From an uncultured Lachnospiraceae bacterium (GTDB lineage Bacteria > Bacillota > Clostridia > Lachnospirales > Lachnospiraceae): 64,000 bases of DNA. The DNA is taken from NCBI GenBank assembly GCA_944381635.1, contig CALWLY010000001.1:186001-250000 (forward strand), given 5' to 3'. The translations under genes were made by a program, and so were the position numbers. The notes beneath the pieces were generated by a model. That model was not told the origin of the DNA and made no database searches. It saw only the letters and a program-made list of their open reading frames with translations. Below are positions 16,914 to 25,127 of this stretch, piece after piece; the stretch's first letter is position 1, and each line of letters begins with the position of its first letter.

Positions 16914-18458
16914 ATGAGCGAATTTGATCATAGAGACCAGAACAAGGATAACAAAGAGGAACTTTTGGATAAAACTTCGGAAGATAAGAAAGAAGAAAAA
17001 TCTGAGCAGAAAACAGACAGCGATAAAAAAGAATATGAAGACGTTTGCTTTATATGCCGCAGACCGGAGAGCAAGGCGGGAAGAATGTTCAAGCTTCCCA
17101 ACAATATCTGTGTCTGTGACGACTGCATGCATAAAACCATGGAAACCGTCAGTCAGTACGATTACCAGGGGATGTTAAACAACCCGGAACTGATGAATAT
17201 GTTCAGCCAGCCGATCAACCAGCCGGGCCAGAAAGATAAGAAAGGATTTCCGCATATCAGTTTTGTGAATCTTTCTGATCTGCAAAACGATGCCATTCCC
17301 AATAAACAGAAAATTAAAAAGAAAAAACCAAAGGAAGAGGGAGAACCGGTTTTAAATATCCGGGATATTCCGGCGCCGCACAAGATCAAAGCAAAGCTGG
17401 ATGAGTATGTGATCGGTCAGGAGCGCGCGAAAAAAATCATATCCGTGGCGGTTTACAATCATTATAAGCGTGTGGCCACCAACACGATGGATGAAATTGA
17501 AATTGAAAAGTCCAATATGCTTATGATCGGACCCACAGGATGCGGAAAGACCTACCTGGTGAAAACACTGGCAAGACTTTTGGATGTGCCGCTTGCCATT
17601 GCAGATGCCACTTCCCTGACGGAAGCCGGCTACATTGGCGATGACATTGAAAGCGTAGTGTCAAAACTTCTGGCGGCAGCAGACAACGATGTGGAAAAAG
17701 CAGAACGCGGCATTATCTTCATCGATGAAATCGATAAAATTGCGAAGAAGAAAAATACCACATCCAGGGATGTCAGCGGAGAATCGGTGCAGCAGGGAAT
17801 GTTAAAACTTCTGGAAGGAGCGGAAGTGGAGGTTCCGGTAGGTGCAAACAGCAAAAATGCCATGGTGCCTCTTGCCACGGTGAATACGAAAAATATTCTT
17901 TTCATCTGCGGCGGTGCCTTCCCGGGACTGGAGGATATTATCAAGCAGCGTCTGCGTAAACAGACATCCATCGGCTATAACGCAGAACTGAGAGATAAGT
18001 TTGACAAAGAGAAAAATATTCTTTCCAAGGTGACGGTGGAAGATCTGCGTTCCTTTGGAATGATTCCGGAATTTTTGGGACGTCTGCCGGTTATTTATAC
18101 ACTGGAAGGACTCAGCAAGGATATGCTTGTCCGTATTTTGAAGGAGCCCAGAAATGCAATTCTCAAACAGTATCAGAAACTGCTGGAACTGGATGAAGTA
18201 AAACTGGAGTTTGAGGACGGCGCTCTTGAAGCTATTGCGGAAAAAGCCATGGAAAAAGACACGGGAGCCAGAGCCCTTCGGGCAATCATCGAAGAATTCA
18301 TGCTGGATATTATGTATGAAATTCCTAAAGATGATAATATCGGACACGTTATCATTACAAGGAACTATATCGAGGGAACCGGAGGACCGATCATCGAAAT
18401 CCGGGGAAATACGCTGGCTTTGGAAGAAAAAAAGAAACTTCCGCAAGGAGAAAACTGA
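16914..18458 (+). CDS. ClpX-type AAA+ unfoldase, divergent
   Basis: ClpX forms a hexamer that unfolds substrates and feeds them to ClpP. This 514-residue protein is nearly 100 residues longer than usual. A charged N-terminal tail precedes a four-cysteine zinc site (C45/C48 and C68/C71), then a roughly 60-residue Lys-rich linker, Walker A GPTGCGKT near 206, the pore loop GYIGDD near 240, Walker B IIFIDEIDKIA near 267, and the C-terminal domain with EFLGRLPV. The loop that binds ClpP, normally Ile-Gly-Phe, reads Ile-Gly-Tyr at 353-355 (SIGYNAE). AAGGAGG precedes the ATG. No clpP or tig gene is adjacent, unlike the usual clpX locus, so this may be a paralogue of the housekeeping gene. Confidence 0.9.
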   Translation: MSEFDHRDQNKDNKEELLDKTSEDKKEEKSEQKTDSDKKEYEDVCFICRRPESKAGRMFKLPNNICVCDDCMHKTMETVSQYDYQGMLNNPELMNMFSQPINQPGQKDKKGFPHISFVNLSDLQNDAIPNKQKIKKKKPKEEGEPVLNIRDIPAPHKIKAKLDEYVIGQERAKKIISVAVYNHYKRVATNTMDEIEIEKSNMLMIGPTGCGKTYLVKTLARLLDVPLAIADATSLTEAGYIGDDIESVVSKLLAAADNDVEKAERGIIFIDEIDKIAKKKNTTSRDVSGESVQQGMLKLLEGAEVEVPVGANSKNAMVPLATVNTKNILFICGGAFPGLEDIIKQRLRKQTSIGYNAELRDKFDKEKNILSKVTVEDLRSFGMIPEFLGRLPVIYTLEGLSKDMLVRILKEPRNAILKQYQKLLELDEVKLEFEDGALEAIAEKAMEKDTGARALRAIIEEFMLDIMYEIPKDDNIGHVIITRNYIEGTGGPIIEIRGNTLALEEKKKLPQGEN

Positions 18459-18546
18459 CGCCCGGCTCTGAGAATATGCGGCAGGAAGGGGAATAAAAAA
18501 GGAAAAGCGGCATAAGATAAAAGAAAGCAAAATGCAGAGGAATCTT

Positions 18547-20301
18547 ATGACCTGTCAGGAGAAGATCTTATCAGAAGATTTCAGAAGCCTGATTTTGGAT
18601 TTCAGACTTTCCGGAACGATGTTTGAAACCTTGGAAGACAGCGAAGATCAGGATGTTTTCTGCTATCAGCAGATAGAAGGAGAGCTGGGGATCGTCTATG
18701 TGAACAGCCGTTTCCTTCCCCCTCTTACCCTGGAGAATTTCGGGTATCGATATATTCCCAAAGTCTACGGGCTGGAAAATGAACCGGTTGTTTTGGAGCC
18801 CGGAACTGCTTTTAATACACAGCCGCTTTTAAACAGCGGAATCATACAGGTTCAGAGAGAGCCGCTGAACTTAACAGGGCGAGGGGTAATCCTCGCCTTT
18901 CTGGATACAGGGATTGATTACCGGAATCAGGTATTTCGATACAGCGACGGAAGCAGCCGGATTCTGGCAATATGGGACCAGACAATTCAGGAGGGGAAGG
19001 CGCCGGACGGCTTTTTGTACGGAACGGAATACACCAGAGCGGATATAAACCGTGCTTTAGAGAGCGAAGATCCTTTTGCGGTTGTGCCGAGCAGGGACGA
19101 AAGCGGCCACGGAACAGCGATGGCAAGTGTGGCGGCCGGAAGCAGACTGGAAGACGGAATCCTGTTTACGGGAGCAGCGCCGGATACGAATATTGTGGTA
19201 GTAAAATTAAAACAGGCGAAGCAGTATTTGAGGGACTATTATCTCATAAAGGACGGGGTGGAAACTTTTTCCTCCGATGACATTATGACAGCGGTAAAAT
19301 ATGTGCAGTCGTTTGCGGTGCCTTTTTCCAGACCGGTAGTGATCTGCCTTGGAATAGGGACAACTCTGACCAATCATAACGGAGATTCTCTGCTTTCGCT
19401 GTATTTACAGAACACGGCGGAGAAGATCAGCAGAGCTGTGGTGACCGGGGGCGGAAATGAAGGAAATACCCGAGGACACTACCGGGGAGAAAACACGCAG
19501 GATGAGGTGGAAATCAGAGTCGCGCCGGGAACGAAAGGCTTTATGGCGGAATTTTGGGTGGATGCTCCGAATTTGTTCACCATAGGTGTCCGCTCTCCGG
19601 GAGGGGAGCAGATTCCTCCTTCCGATTTCAGGGTATATCCGCGGATTGAGTATACTTTTGTGTATGAAAAGACAAGGGTGACTCTTGATTATGTGGAAAT
19701 GGAAGAAAACACAGGGGCAGAACTGGTGGTTTTACGATTCGAAAATCCGTCAGAAGGAATCTGGACGCTGCAGATACGGGAAATACGAAGTGTGCCGGAT
19801 GTGTATTTTGACATTTGGCTGTCCATGAGACAGTTTGTGGACGGAGAAGCTTATTTCTTAAAGCCTTCCCCGGAAGTGACGCTCACTACGCCGGCCTACG
19901 TGGAAGATGCCATCAGCGTGTCGGCGTATAACAGCAGCAATAACAGCTTTTATTATAACTCCGGACAGGGGTTTGCAAGAAGCGGACGGAAAAAGCCGGA
20001 TTTTGCGGCGCCCGGGGTGGATATAACAGCTGTCAGGAGACAGGTGGCGGACCAAGTGGCTCTTGAAAGCAGAAGCGGTTCCAGCATGGCAAGCGCTGTT
20101 GCGGCAGGAGCGGCGGCGCAGATGATGCAGTGGGCGGTACTGGAAGAAAATGCCAGATTTGTTTCCAGCCTGAATATTAAGAATTTTTTTATACGGGGAG
20201 CACAGACGGATGCAGACTACCTATATCCAAACCGACAGTGGGGATATGGAAGACTGAACATCCAGGAAACATTTAACCAGATAGCGGGGATAAGGACATG
20301 A
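18547..20301 (+). CDS. S8 family subtilisin-like protease (Csp-like)
   Basis: The ATG at 18547 is preferred over 18532 because AGAGGA sits five bases before it (584 residues). The subtilase triad is intact: Asp120 in FLDTGIDY, His188 in SGHGTAMAS and Ser513 in SGSSMAS. The long insertion between His and Ser with a jelly-roll-like stretch, the start near EKILSEDF, and the absence of an obvious signal peptide resemble the clostridial CspA/B/C proteins of spore germination. A role in germination or sporulation is therefore plausible but not shown. The stop overlaps the start of the next gene (ATGA). Confidence 0.88.
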   Translation: MTCQEKILSEDFRSLILDFRLSGTMFETLEDSEDQDVFCYQQIEGELGIVYVNSRFLPPLTLENFGYRYIPKVYGLENEPVVLEPGTAFNTQPLLNSGIIQVQREPLNLTGRGVILAFLDTGIDYRNQVFRYSDGSSRILAIWDQTIQEGKAPDGFLYGTEYTRADINRALESEDPFAVVPSRDESGHGTAMASVAAGSRLEDGILFTGAAPDTNIVVVKLKQAKQYLRDYYLIKDGVETFSSDDIMTAVKYVQSFAVPFSRPVVICLGIGTTLTNHNGDSLLSLYLQNTAEKISRAVVTGGGNEGNTRGHYRGENTQDEVEIRVAPGTKGFMAEFWVDAPNLFTIGVRSPGGEQIPPSDFRVYPRIEYTFVYEKTRVTLDYVEMEENTGAELVVLRFENPSEGIWTLQIREIRSVPDVYFDIWLSMRQFVDGEAYFLKPSPEVTLTTPAYVEDAISVSAYNSSNNSFYYNSGQGFARSGRKKPDFAAPGVDITAVRRQVADQVALESRSGSSMASAVAAGAAAQMMQWAVLEENARFVSSLNIKNFFIRGAQTDADYLYPNRQWGYGRLNIQETFNQIAGIRT

Positions 20302-20741
20302 TTTATTTGATCGTTCCCATTCTGATTTTTGGAGTGGAATATGTGATAAAAAATTGGATTGAAAAAAACAAAACGGAAGGCTGCCGGGAGGAAATAATGG
20401 GCGGTCGGATTTTGCTGCGAAAATACCACAACAAAGGCGCCTGCCTGAATTTGGGTGAAAAGAAAAGACAGCTGGTGCTGTTTGCTTCTGTGGGACTGAC
20501 TGTTTTGGCTACGGTAATTTTTCTTTTTACACTGACTAAAAAAGGAAACGGCATGCTGAAAGCAGGATTGGCTCTATTGCTTGGCGGAGCGTACAGCAAT
20601 ACCTACGACAGGCTGAGGAGAAAGTACGTGGTGGATTATTTCAGCTTTCCGGTGAAGGGAAGGCTTGGGAACATCATTTTCAATCTGTCGGATTTCGCTA
20701 TCCTGATAGGGGCACTGATCACAGGATGGAAACTGTACTGA
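20298..20741 (+). CDS. Signal peptidase II-like (LspA family) membrane protein
   Basis: The 147-residue protein overlaps the subtilase gene by 4 bases. It has four hydrophobic segments and the two LspA aspartates in their conserved settings: Asp104 in NTYDRLRRK and Asp132 in FNLSDFA, with VVDYFSF between them. LspA cleaves lipoprotein precursors at the lipobox cysteine inside the membrane. The N-terminal half is divergent: the usual DQ pair of the first helix is replaced by VEYVIKNWIEK. It may be a second, specialised signal peptidase II tied to the neighbouring protease. Confidence 0.85.
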   Translation: MIYLIVPILIFGVEYVIKNWIEKNKTEGCREEIMGGRILLRKYHNKGACLNLGEKKRQLVLFASVGLTVLATVIFLFTLTKKGNGMLKAGLALLLGGAYSNTYDRLRRKYVVDYFSFPVKGRLGNIIFNLSDFAILIGALITGWKLY

Positions 20742-20761
20742 ATGGAGAAGGAGAGTAAAGT

Positions 20762-21706
20762 ATGAGGAATATCAAAAAAGATGTGACGGAACTGATCGGA
20801 AATACGCCGTTGATGGAGCTTAGCCGATATGCTAAAGCGGCAGGTGTGCTTCAGGCGGATCTTCTGGCAAAACTGGAATACTTGAATCCGGCAGGGAGTG
20901 TAAAAGACAGGCCGGCGCTTAAAATGATTCAGGAGGCTGAAAAAAAGGGCCTTTTAAAACCCGGGTCCGTTATTTTGGAGCCTACCAGCGGAAATACGGG
21001 AATCGGCCTTGCAAGCATCGCGGCATCCAGAGGTTATAAAATGATTTTGACCATGCCGGAAACGATGAGCGCGGAGCGCCGTGCTCTGCTGGCGGTATAT
21101 GGAGCAGAAATTGTTTTGACTCCTGGAAAAGAAGGGATGGACGGCGCCATTAGAAAAGCAAGAGAGCTTCATGAACAGATACCCGGCTCTTTTCTGGCGG
21201 GACAGTTTGAAAATGAGGCCAATCCCCAGGCGCACAGAGAAACTACCGGTCCGGAAATCTGGTCGGATACGGACGGAAAGGTAGATATCCTGGTGGCAGG
21301 AGTGGGAACCGGTGGAACCATTACCGGAACAGCCGGCTATCTGAAGGAAAAAAATCCGCAGCTGAAAGTGGTGGCCGTAGAGCCTGCCTCCTCAGCAGTA
21401 CTTTCCGGAAGAGAGAAAGGTCCTCATGGACTTCAGGGAATCGGAGCGGGATTCATACCGGATGTGCTGGATACCCGGATTTATGATGAAGTTTTCACAG
21501 TCACCGAGGAAGAGGCGTACCGTGCAGGAAGACTGCTGGCAGCAAAAGAAGGAATCTTTGTTGGAATTTCTTCAGGAGCAGCTCTTCACGCTGCGGGAGA
21601 AATCGGGAAACGAACAGAGAACCGCGGGAAAAATATCGTGGTGATCCTTCCGGATTCCGGAGACCGCTATCTGTCTACAGAGTATCTTACCGGAGAATGG
21701 CTGTAG
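20762..21706 (+). CDS. cysK: Cysteine synthase (O-acetylserine sulfhydrylase)
   Basis: This PLP enzyme makes cysteine from O-acetylserine and sulfide. At 314 residues it has normal length. Lys48 in [11 protein letters not shown] is the Schiff-base lysine, [11 protein letters not shown] is the substrate loop, and [10 protein letters not shown] binds the PLP phosphate. GGAGAG lies upstream of the ATG. It lies next to the methionine importer locus, so sulfur amino acid functions are grouped here, although a foldback and a new promoter separate them. Confidence 0.95.
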   Translation: MRNIKKDVTELIGNTPLMELSRYAKAAGVLQADLLAKLEYLNPAGSVKDRPALKMIQEAEKKGLLKPGSVILEPTSGNTGIGLASIAASRGYKMILTMPETMSAERRALLAVYGAEIVLTPGKEGMDGAIRKARELHEQIPGSFLAGQFENEANPQAHRETTGPEIWSDTDGKVDILVAGVGTGGTITGTAGYLKEKNPQLKVVAVEPASSAVLSGREKGPHGLQGIGAGFIPDVLDTRIYDEVFTVTEEEAYRAGRLLAAKEGIFVGISSGAALHAAGEIGKRTENRGKNIVVILPDSGDRYLSTEYLTGEWL

Positions 21707-21708
21707 CT

Positions 21709-21862
21709 CAAAGCGTTACTGTTCACTCCGTTTCAGTAACCTGCAAAAATCCATTTAAAATTGCCTTCGGCAATGGGATTTTGCATTTCTGAATCATTTT
21801 TTTGCGGACTTTGCAGTAAATGCAAAGTCCTGTATGAACAGTAACCACAAAGCGTTACTGTT
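21709..21862. repeat. Foldback element bounded by a 15-bp direct repeat
   Basis: CAAAGCGTTACTGTT occurs at 21709-21723 and again at 21848-21862. Within the bounded segment GTTACTGTTC (21715) is inverted at 21836-21845 (GAACAGTAAC), and two further hairpins lie inside: TGCAAAA/TTTTGCA and GGACTTTGCA/TGCAAAGTCC. The last may act as terminator for cysK, but it lacks a U-tract. Confidence 0.6.
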
Positions 21863-21883
21863 TTCAGAAACCGAAAACAGGGG

Positions 21884-21913
21884 TTGACATTTGAAAAGCA
21901 GTTGTGATAGTAT
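21884..21913 (+). promoter_or_regulatory. Promoter of the met T-box transcript
   Basis: A consensus TTGACA at 21884 is followed after 16 to 18 bases by GATAGTAT at 21906-21913. Confidence 0.65.
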
Positions 21914-21919
21914 GTAAAA

Positions 21920-22242
21920 AACGCGAAAGGCAAAGAAGAGAAAAGTATATCGTGTGATATGTTGCCAGAGAGCCCGGATGGTGGAAACGGGTGCAGAAGA
22001 AACGATGGAAAATGGTCTCGGAGCCGCGTACCGACTGCAGAGCGTTCTGCATAGGCTACGATGGGAGCGCCCATTACAGCGCCAGGGTATCGAATTATTG
22101 CCGGCAGGCTGATTGGTTCAGCCGGGAAACGGGCAGCAGTTCCGTACCTGCAGAGGTTTTTCCTGTGAAGGGAAAATGAATTAAGGTGGTAACACGAAGC
22201 ATTTGCTCTCGTCCTTATAAGATAAGGACGGGAGTTTTTTTA
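21920..22242 (+). promoter_or_regulatory. T-box leader upstream of metNIQ
   Basis: The antiterminator motif AAGGTGGTAACACG lies at 22184-22197. It is followed by a terminator (22207-22242) whose arms CTCTCGTCCTTA and TAAGGACGGGAG end in seven Ts. Upstream, AGAGAGCCCGGATGGTGG (21968 onward) matches the start of T-box stem I. ATG triplets at 22005 and 22012 on the 3' side of stem I fit a methionine specifier, and methionine importer genes follow. T-box leaders read through when the cognate tRNA is uncharged, so the operon should respond to methionine starvation. The exact specifier codon needs folding. Confidence 0.88.
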
Positions 22243-22356
22243 TACAATAGGAAAATTCTTTTCCTATTGTATAAAAAGTGGAGGCGCACTTGCGCGAAAA
22301 GTAGATATTGCCTGACGGCAAACGCGCTCGGCGCGAGTGTGCGCTAAAGCGCACAC
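22242..22356 (+). repeat. Dispersed structured repeat, copy A
   Basis: It starts at the U-tract of the T-box terminator with the hairpin TATACAATAGGAAAA / TTTTCCTATTGTATA. It continues with GGCGCACTTGCGCG, CGCGCTCGGCGCGAGT and the closing hairpin GTGCGCTAAAGCGCAC. It lies between the attenuator and the metN start, so it is part of the read-through mRNA. Confidence 0.85.
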
Positions 22357-22445
22357 ATTTAATACGGCAGGAAAGAAACTTTTCTATCACGTAAAAACAA
22401 TAAATCACACTGCAGCAGGGGGCGGCAAGATAAGGAGGATATGAG

Positions 22446-23456
22446 ATGGAATCCATGATTCGGGTGGAAAATTTGACAAAAACGTTTCAGGTCAAAGGGG
22501 AGACGGTGGAAGCGTTAAAGGGAGTATCTCTGGAAATTGAAAAGGGGGATATTTACGGAATTATCGGTATGTCAGGAGCGGGAAAAAGTACATTGGTGCG
22601 ATGCCTGAATTTCCTGGAAAAACCTACTGAAGGAACGGTTTGGATTGAAGATAAAGACTTATCTGCTTTAAATGATGCCGGACTTCGCAAAATGCGGACA
22701 GAAATAGCTATGATCTTTCAGCATTTCAATCTGCTGATGCAGCGCAATGTTCTGGATAATATCTGCTTTCCACTTGAAATTACAGGACATAAGAAAAAAG
22801 AAGCCAGAGAGAGAGCAAAAGAACTTTTGGAAATCGTAGATCTGAAAGATAAGGCGAATGCCTATCCGGCACAGCTTTCCGGAGGGCAGAAACAGAGAGT
22901 GGCGATTGCAAGAGCCCTGGCCATGAATCCAAAGATACTGCTTTGCGACGAGGCTACAAGTGCTCTGGATCCTACCACGACCAAGTCGATTCTTGCGCTT
23001 CTTAAGGACATCAATAAAAAATACGGTATTACCATTGTTATTATCACTCATGAAATGAGAGTGGTACAGGAAATCTGCTCTCACGTAGCCATCATTGAAA
23101 AAGGGGAGCTGGCTGAAAATGGAACGGTGGAGGAGGTTTTTGCAAGACCCAAATCCAAAGCAGCCAAGAAGCTGGTGTTCCAGGGAGAACAGAAAGTATC
23201 CCGAATGGACAGTAAGAGATGTATCCGAATTGTTTTCACAGAAAACTCTTCTTTCGAGCCGGTAATCGCCAATATGGTTTTGGAATGCAAGGCCAGTGTA
23301 AATATTCTGATGGCGGATACCAAGGATATCGGCGGAATAGCAAGAGGAGAGATGGTGCTGCAGCTTCCGGAAGATGAGGATACGGCACGGAAAATGATGG
23401 AGTACTTAAAGGAAAGAAATCTTACAGTGGAGGAGTTGGAAGATTATGTGGGATAA
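22446..23456 (+). CDS. metN: Methionine ABC transporter, ATP-binding protein
   Basis: This is the ATPase of the D-/L-methionine importer. The 336-residue protein has Walker A GMSGAGKST near 41, a Q-loop at IFQHFN, the signature LSGGQKQRVAI near 144, Walker B ILLCDEATSALD near 163, and a C-terminal NIL (methionine-binding) domain from about 260 that mediates inhibition by internal methionine. AAGGAGG precedes the ATG. The upstream T-box gives transcriptional control; the NIL domain suggests a second level, on activity. The stop overlaps metI by 11 bases. Confidence 0.95.
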   Translation: MESMIRVENLTKTFQVKGETVEALKGVSLEIEKGDIYGIIGMSGAGKSTLVRCLNFLEKPTEGTVWIEDKDLSALNDAGLRKMRTEIAMIFQHFNLLMQRNVLDNICFPLEITGHKKKEARERAKELLEIVDLKDKANAYPAQLSGGQKQRVAIARALAMNPKILLCDEATSALDPTTTKSILALLKDINKKYGITIVIITHEMRVVQEICSHVAIIEKGELAENGTVEEVFARPKSKAAKKLVFQGEQKVSRMDSKRCIRIVFTENSSFEPVIANMVLECKASVNILMADTKDIGGIARGEMVLQLPEDEDTARKMMEYLKERNLTVEELEDYVG

Positions 23457-24111
23457 TGCGACAATTATGATGCTTTTGGAAGGAATCAGAGATTCCCTGT
23501 ATATGACGCTGACATCAACGGTTCTGGCCTATGTGATAGGGCTTCCGGTCGGCATTTTGCTTGTGATTTCTGCCCCAGGAGGATTAAAGCCCAGACCGGT
23601 GCTGTATAAAATAACGGATTTTGTTGTAAACATGCTTAGAAGCGTACCGTTTTTGATCCTGATGATTTTACTGATTCCCTTCACTCGTTTTGTGGTAGGG
23701 AAGGCCTATGGGCCTACGGCGACGATTATTTCACTGACTGTGGCAGCGGCTCCTTTCGTGGCGCGTCTGGTGGAATCTTCTCTTCTGGAGGTAGACAAGG
23801 GAGTAATCGAGGCGGCGCAAAGCATGGGGGCTGACCTGAAAACGATCATTGTGAAGGTGATGCTGGGCGAGGCCAGAATTTCCCTGATCGTGGGAGTGAC
23901 AATCGCCCTTGGCACAATCCTGGGTTATTCCGCAATGGCCGGTGCGGTCGGAGGAGGCGGACTGGGTGATATTGCCATCCGCTACGGTTATCAGAGATAT
24001 GAGGCCGACATCATGATCGTAACAGTAATCCTGCTGATCATCCTGATGCAGATTTTCCAGTTTGCAGGTACAAAGCTTTCTAAAAAGCTGGACCGCAGGC
24101 TGACACACTAA
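23446..24111 (+). CDS. metI: Methionine ABC transporter, permease
   Basis: The 221-residue membrane protein has five predicted helices and the BPD transporter EAA loop (EAAQSMGADLKTIIVKVML near 125), which contacts MetN. The start overlaps metN, so the two subunits are coupled in translation. Family and order (N-I-Q) agree with the standard methionine uptake operon. Confidence 0.95.
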   Translation: MWDNATIMMLLEGIRDSLYMTLTSTVLAYVIGLPVGILLVISAPGGLKPRPVLYKITDFVVNMLRSVPFLILMILLIPFTRFVVGKAYGPTATIISLTVAAAPFVARLVESSLLEVDKGVIEAAQSMGADLKTIIVKVMLGEARISLIVGVTIALGTILGYSAMAGAVGGGGLGDIAIRYGYQRYEADIMIVTVILLIILMQIFQFAGTKLSKKLDRRLTH

Positions 24112-24177
24112 AACAAGGCAGAAAAGAAAATAATAGAAACCAGACCGCGGATGCGGAAGAAAGAGAGGAAAAGAAAA

Positions 24178-25095
24178 ATGAAAAAGAAAATTTTAGCAAC
24201 AGTATTGACACTGACACTGGCAGCAGGAGTGCTGACTGCCTGCTCAGGTTCTAGCGAAGAGACCGCTTCACAGGGAAGCGCGGCACCGGAAAGCGAAGAG
24301 GCTGCCGGCGAATCTGCGGCAGAAAGCAGTGAGACTGCAGAGAGTGCTCAGAGCACAGAGGAAAAGGGAACGATTACGGTGGCAGCTACCAGCGTGCCTC
24401 ATGCGGAAATTCTGGAAGCGGCAAAACCTCTGCTTGCAGAGCAGGGATGGGAGCTGGAAATACAGGAGTTTTCCGATTATATTATGCCCAATGAGGTAGT
24501 GGAAAGCGGCGATGTGGACGCCAACTATTTCCAGCATATTTCTTATCTGAACAGCTACAATGAAGAAAAAGGAAGTCATCTGGTAAGCGCAGGGGAAATC
24601 CACTACGAGCCTTTCGGAGTTTATCCCGGTCAGAAGACAGATCTGGCAGAGATTGAAGAGGGCGACTCTATTGCGGTTCCCAACGATACAACCAATGAAG
24701 CGAGAGCGCTGTTACTGTTGGAGGAAAACGGTCTGATCACTCTGAAAGAAGGCGCAGGAATCACTGCAACGGTACGTGACATTGAAGAAAATCCCAAAAA
24801 TCTGGAGATTGTGGAGCTTCCGGCAGAGCAGATTGCAAGAACACTTCCGGATGTAGCGTTCGGTGTCATCAACGGAAACTATGCAATGGAAGCAGGACTC
24901 AGCGCGCAGGATGCCATTGCGGTAGAAACTTCCGATTCTGAAGCAGTCAAAACTTATGTAAATGTTATTGCGGTAAAAGAAGGAAATGAGAATAACGAAG
25001 GCATTAAAGCTTTGGTAGATGTTTTGAAATCAGAAGATATTAAGAATTTTATCAACGAAACTTACCAGGGTTCTGTAGTTCCCTATGAAGGTTAA
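24178..25095 (+). CDS. metQ: Methionine-binding lipoprotein
   Basis: An ATG at 24178 with AGAGGAAA upstream is preferred over 24151, since it gives a standard signal peptide MKKKILATVL ending in the lipobox LTAC (Cys22). The Ser/Glu/Ala-rich linker to about residue 62 tethers the NlpA-family binding domain, which opens with TITVAATSVPHAEIL. The internal segments EFSDYIMPNEVV and YFQHISYL are typical of MetQ. The mature protein is anchored on the outer face of the membrane and delivers methionine to MetNI. No terminator was seen after it. Confidence 0.94.
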   Translation: MKKKILATVLTLTLAAGVLTACSGSSEETASQGSAAPESEEAAGESAAESSETAESAQSTEEKGTITVAATSVPHAEILEAAKPLLAEQGWELEIQEFSDYIMPNEVVESGDVDANYFQHISYLNSYNEEKGSHLVSAGEIHYEPFGVYPGQKTDLAEIEEGDSIAVPNDTTNEARALLLLEENGLITLKEGAGITATVRDIEENPKNLEIVELPAEQIARTLPDVAFGVINGNYAMEAGLSAQDAIAVETSDSEAVKTYVNVIAVKEGNENNEGIKALVDVLKSEDIKNFINETYQGSVVPYEG

Positions 25096-25127
25096 GATCC
25101 GTTAAAGGAGAGCGAAAAGGAGACAAC

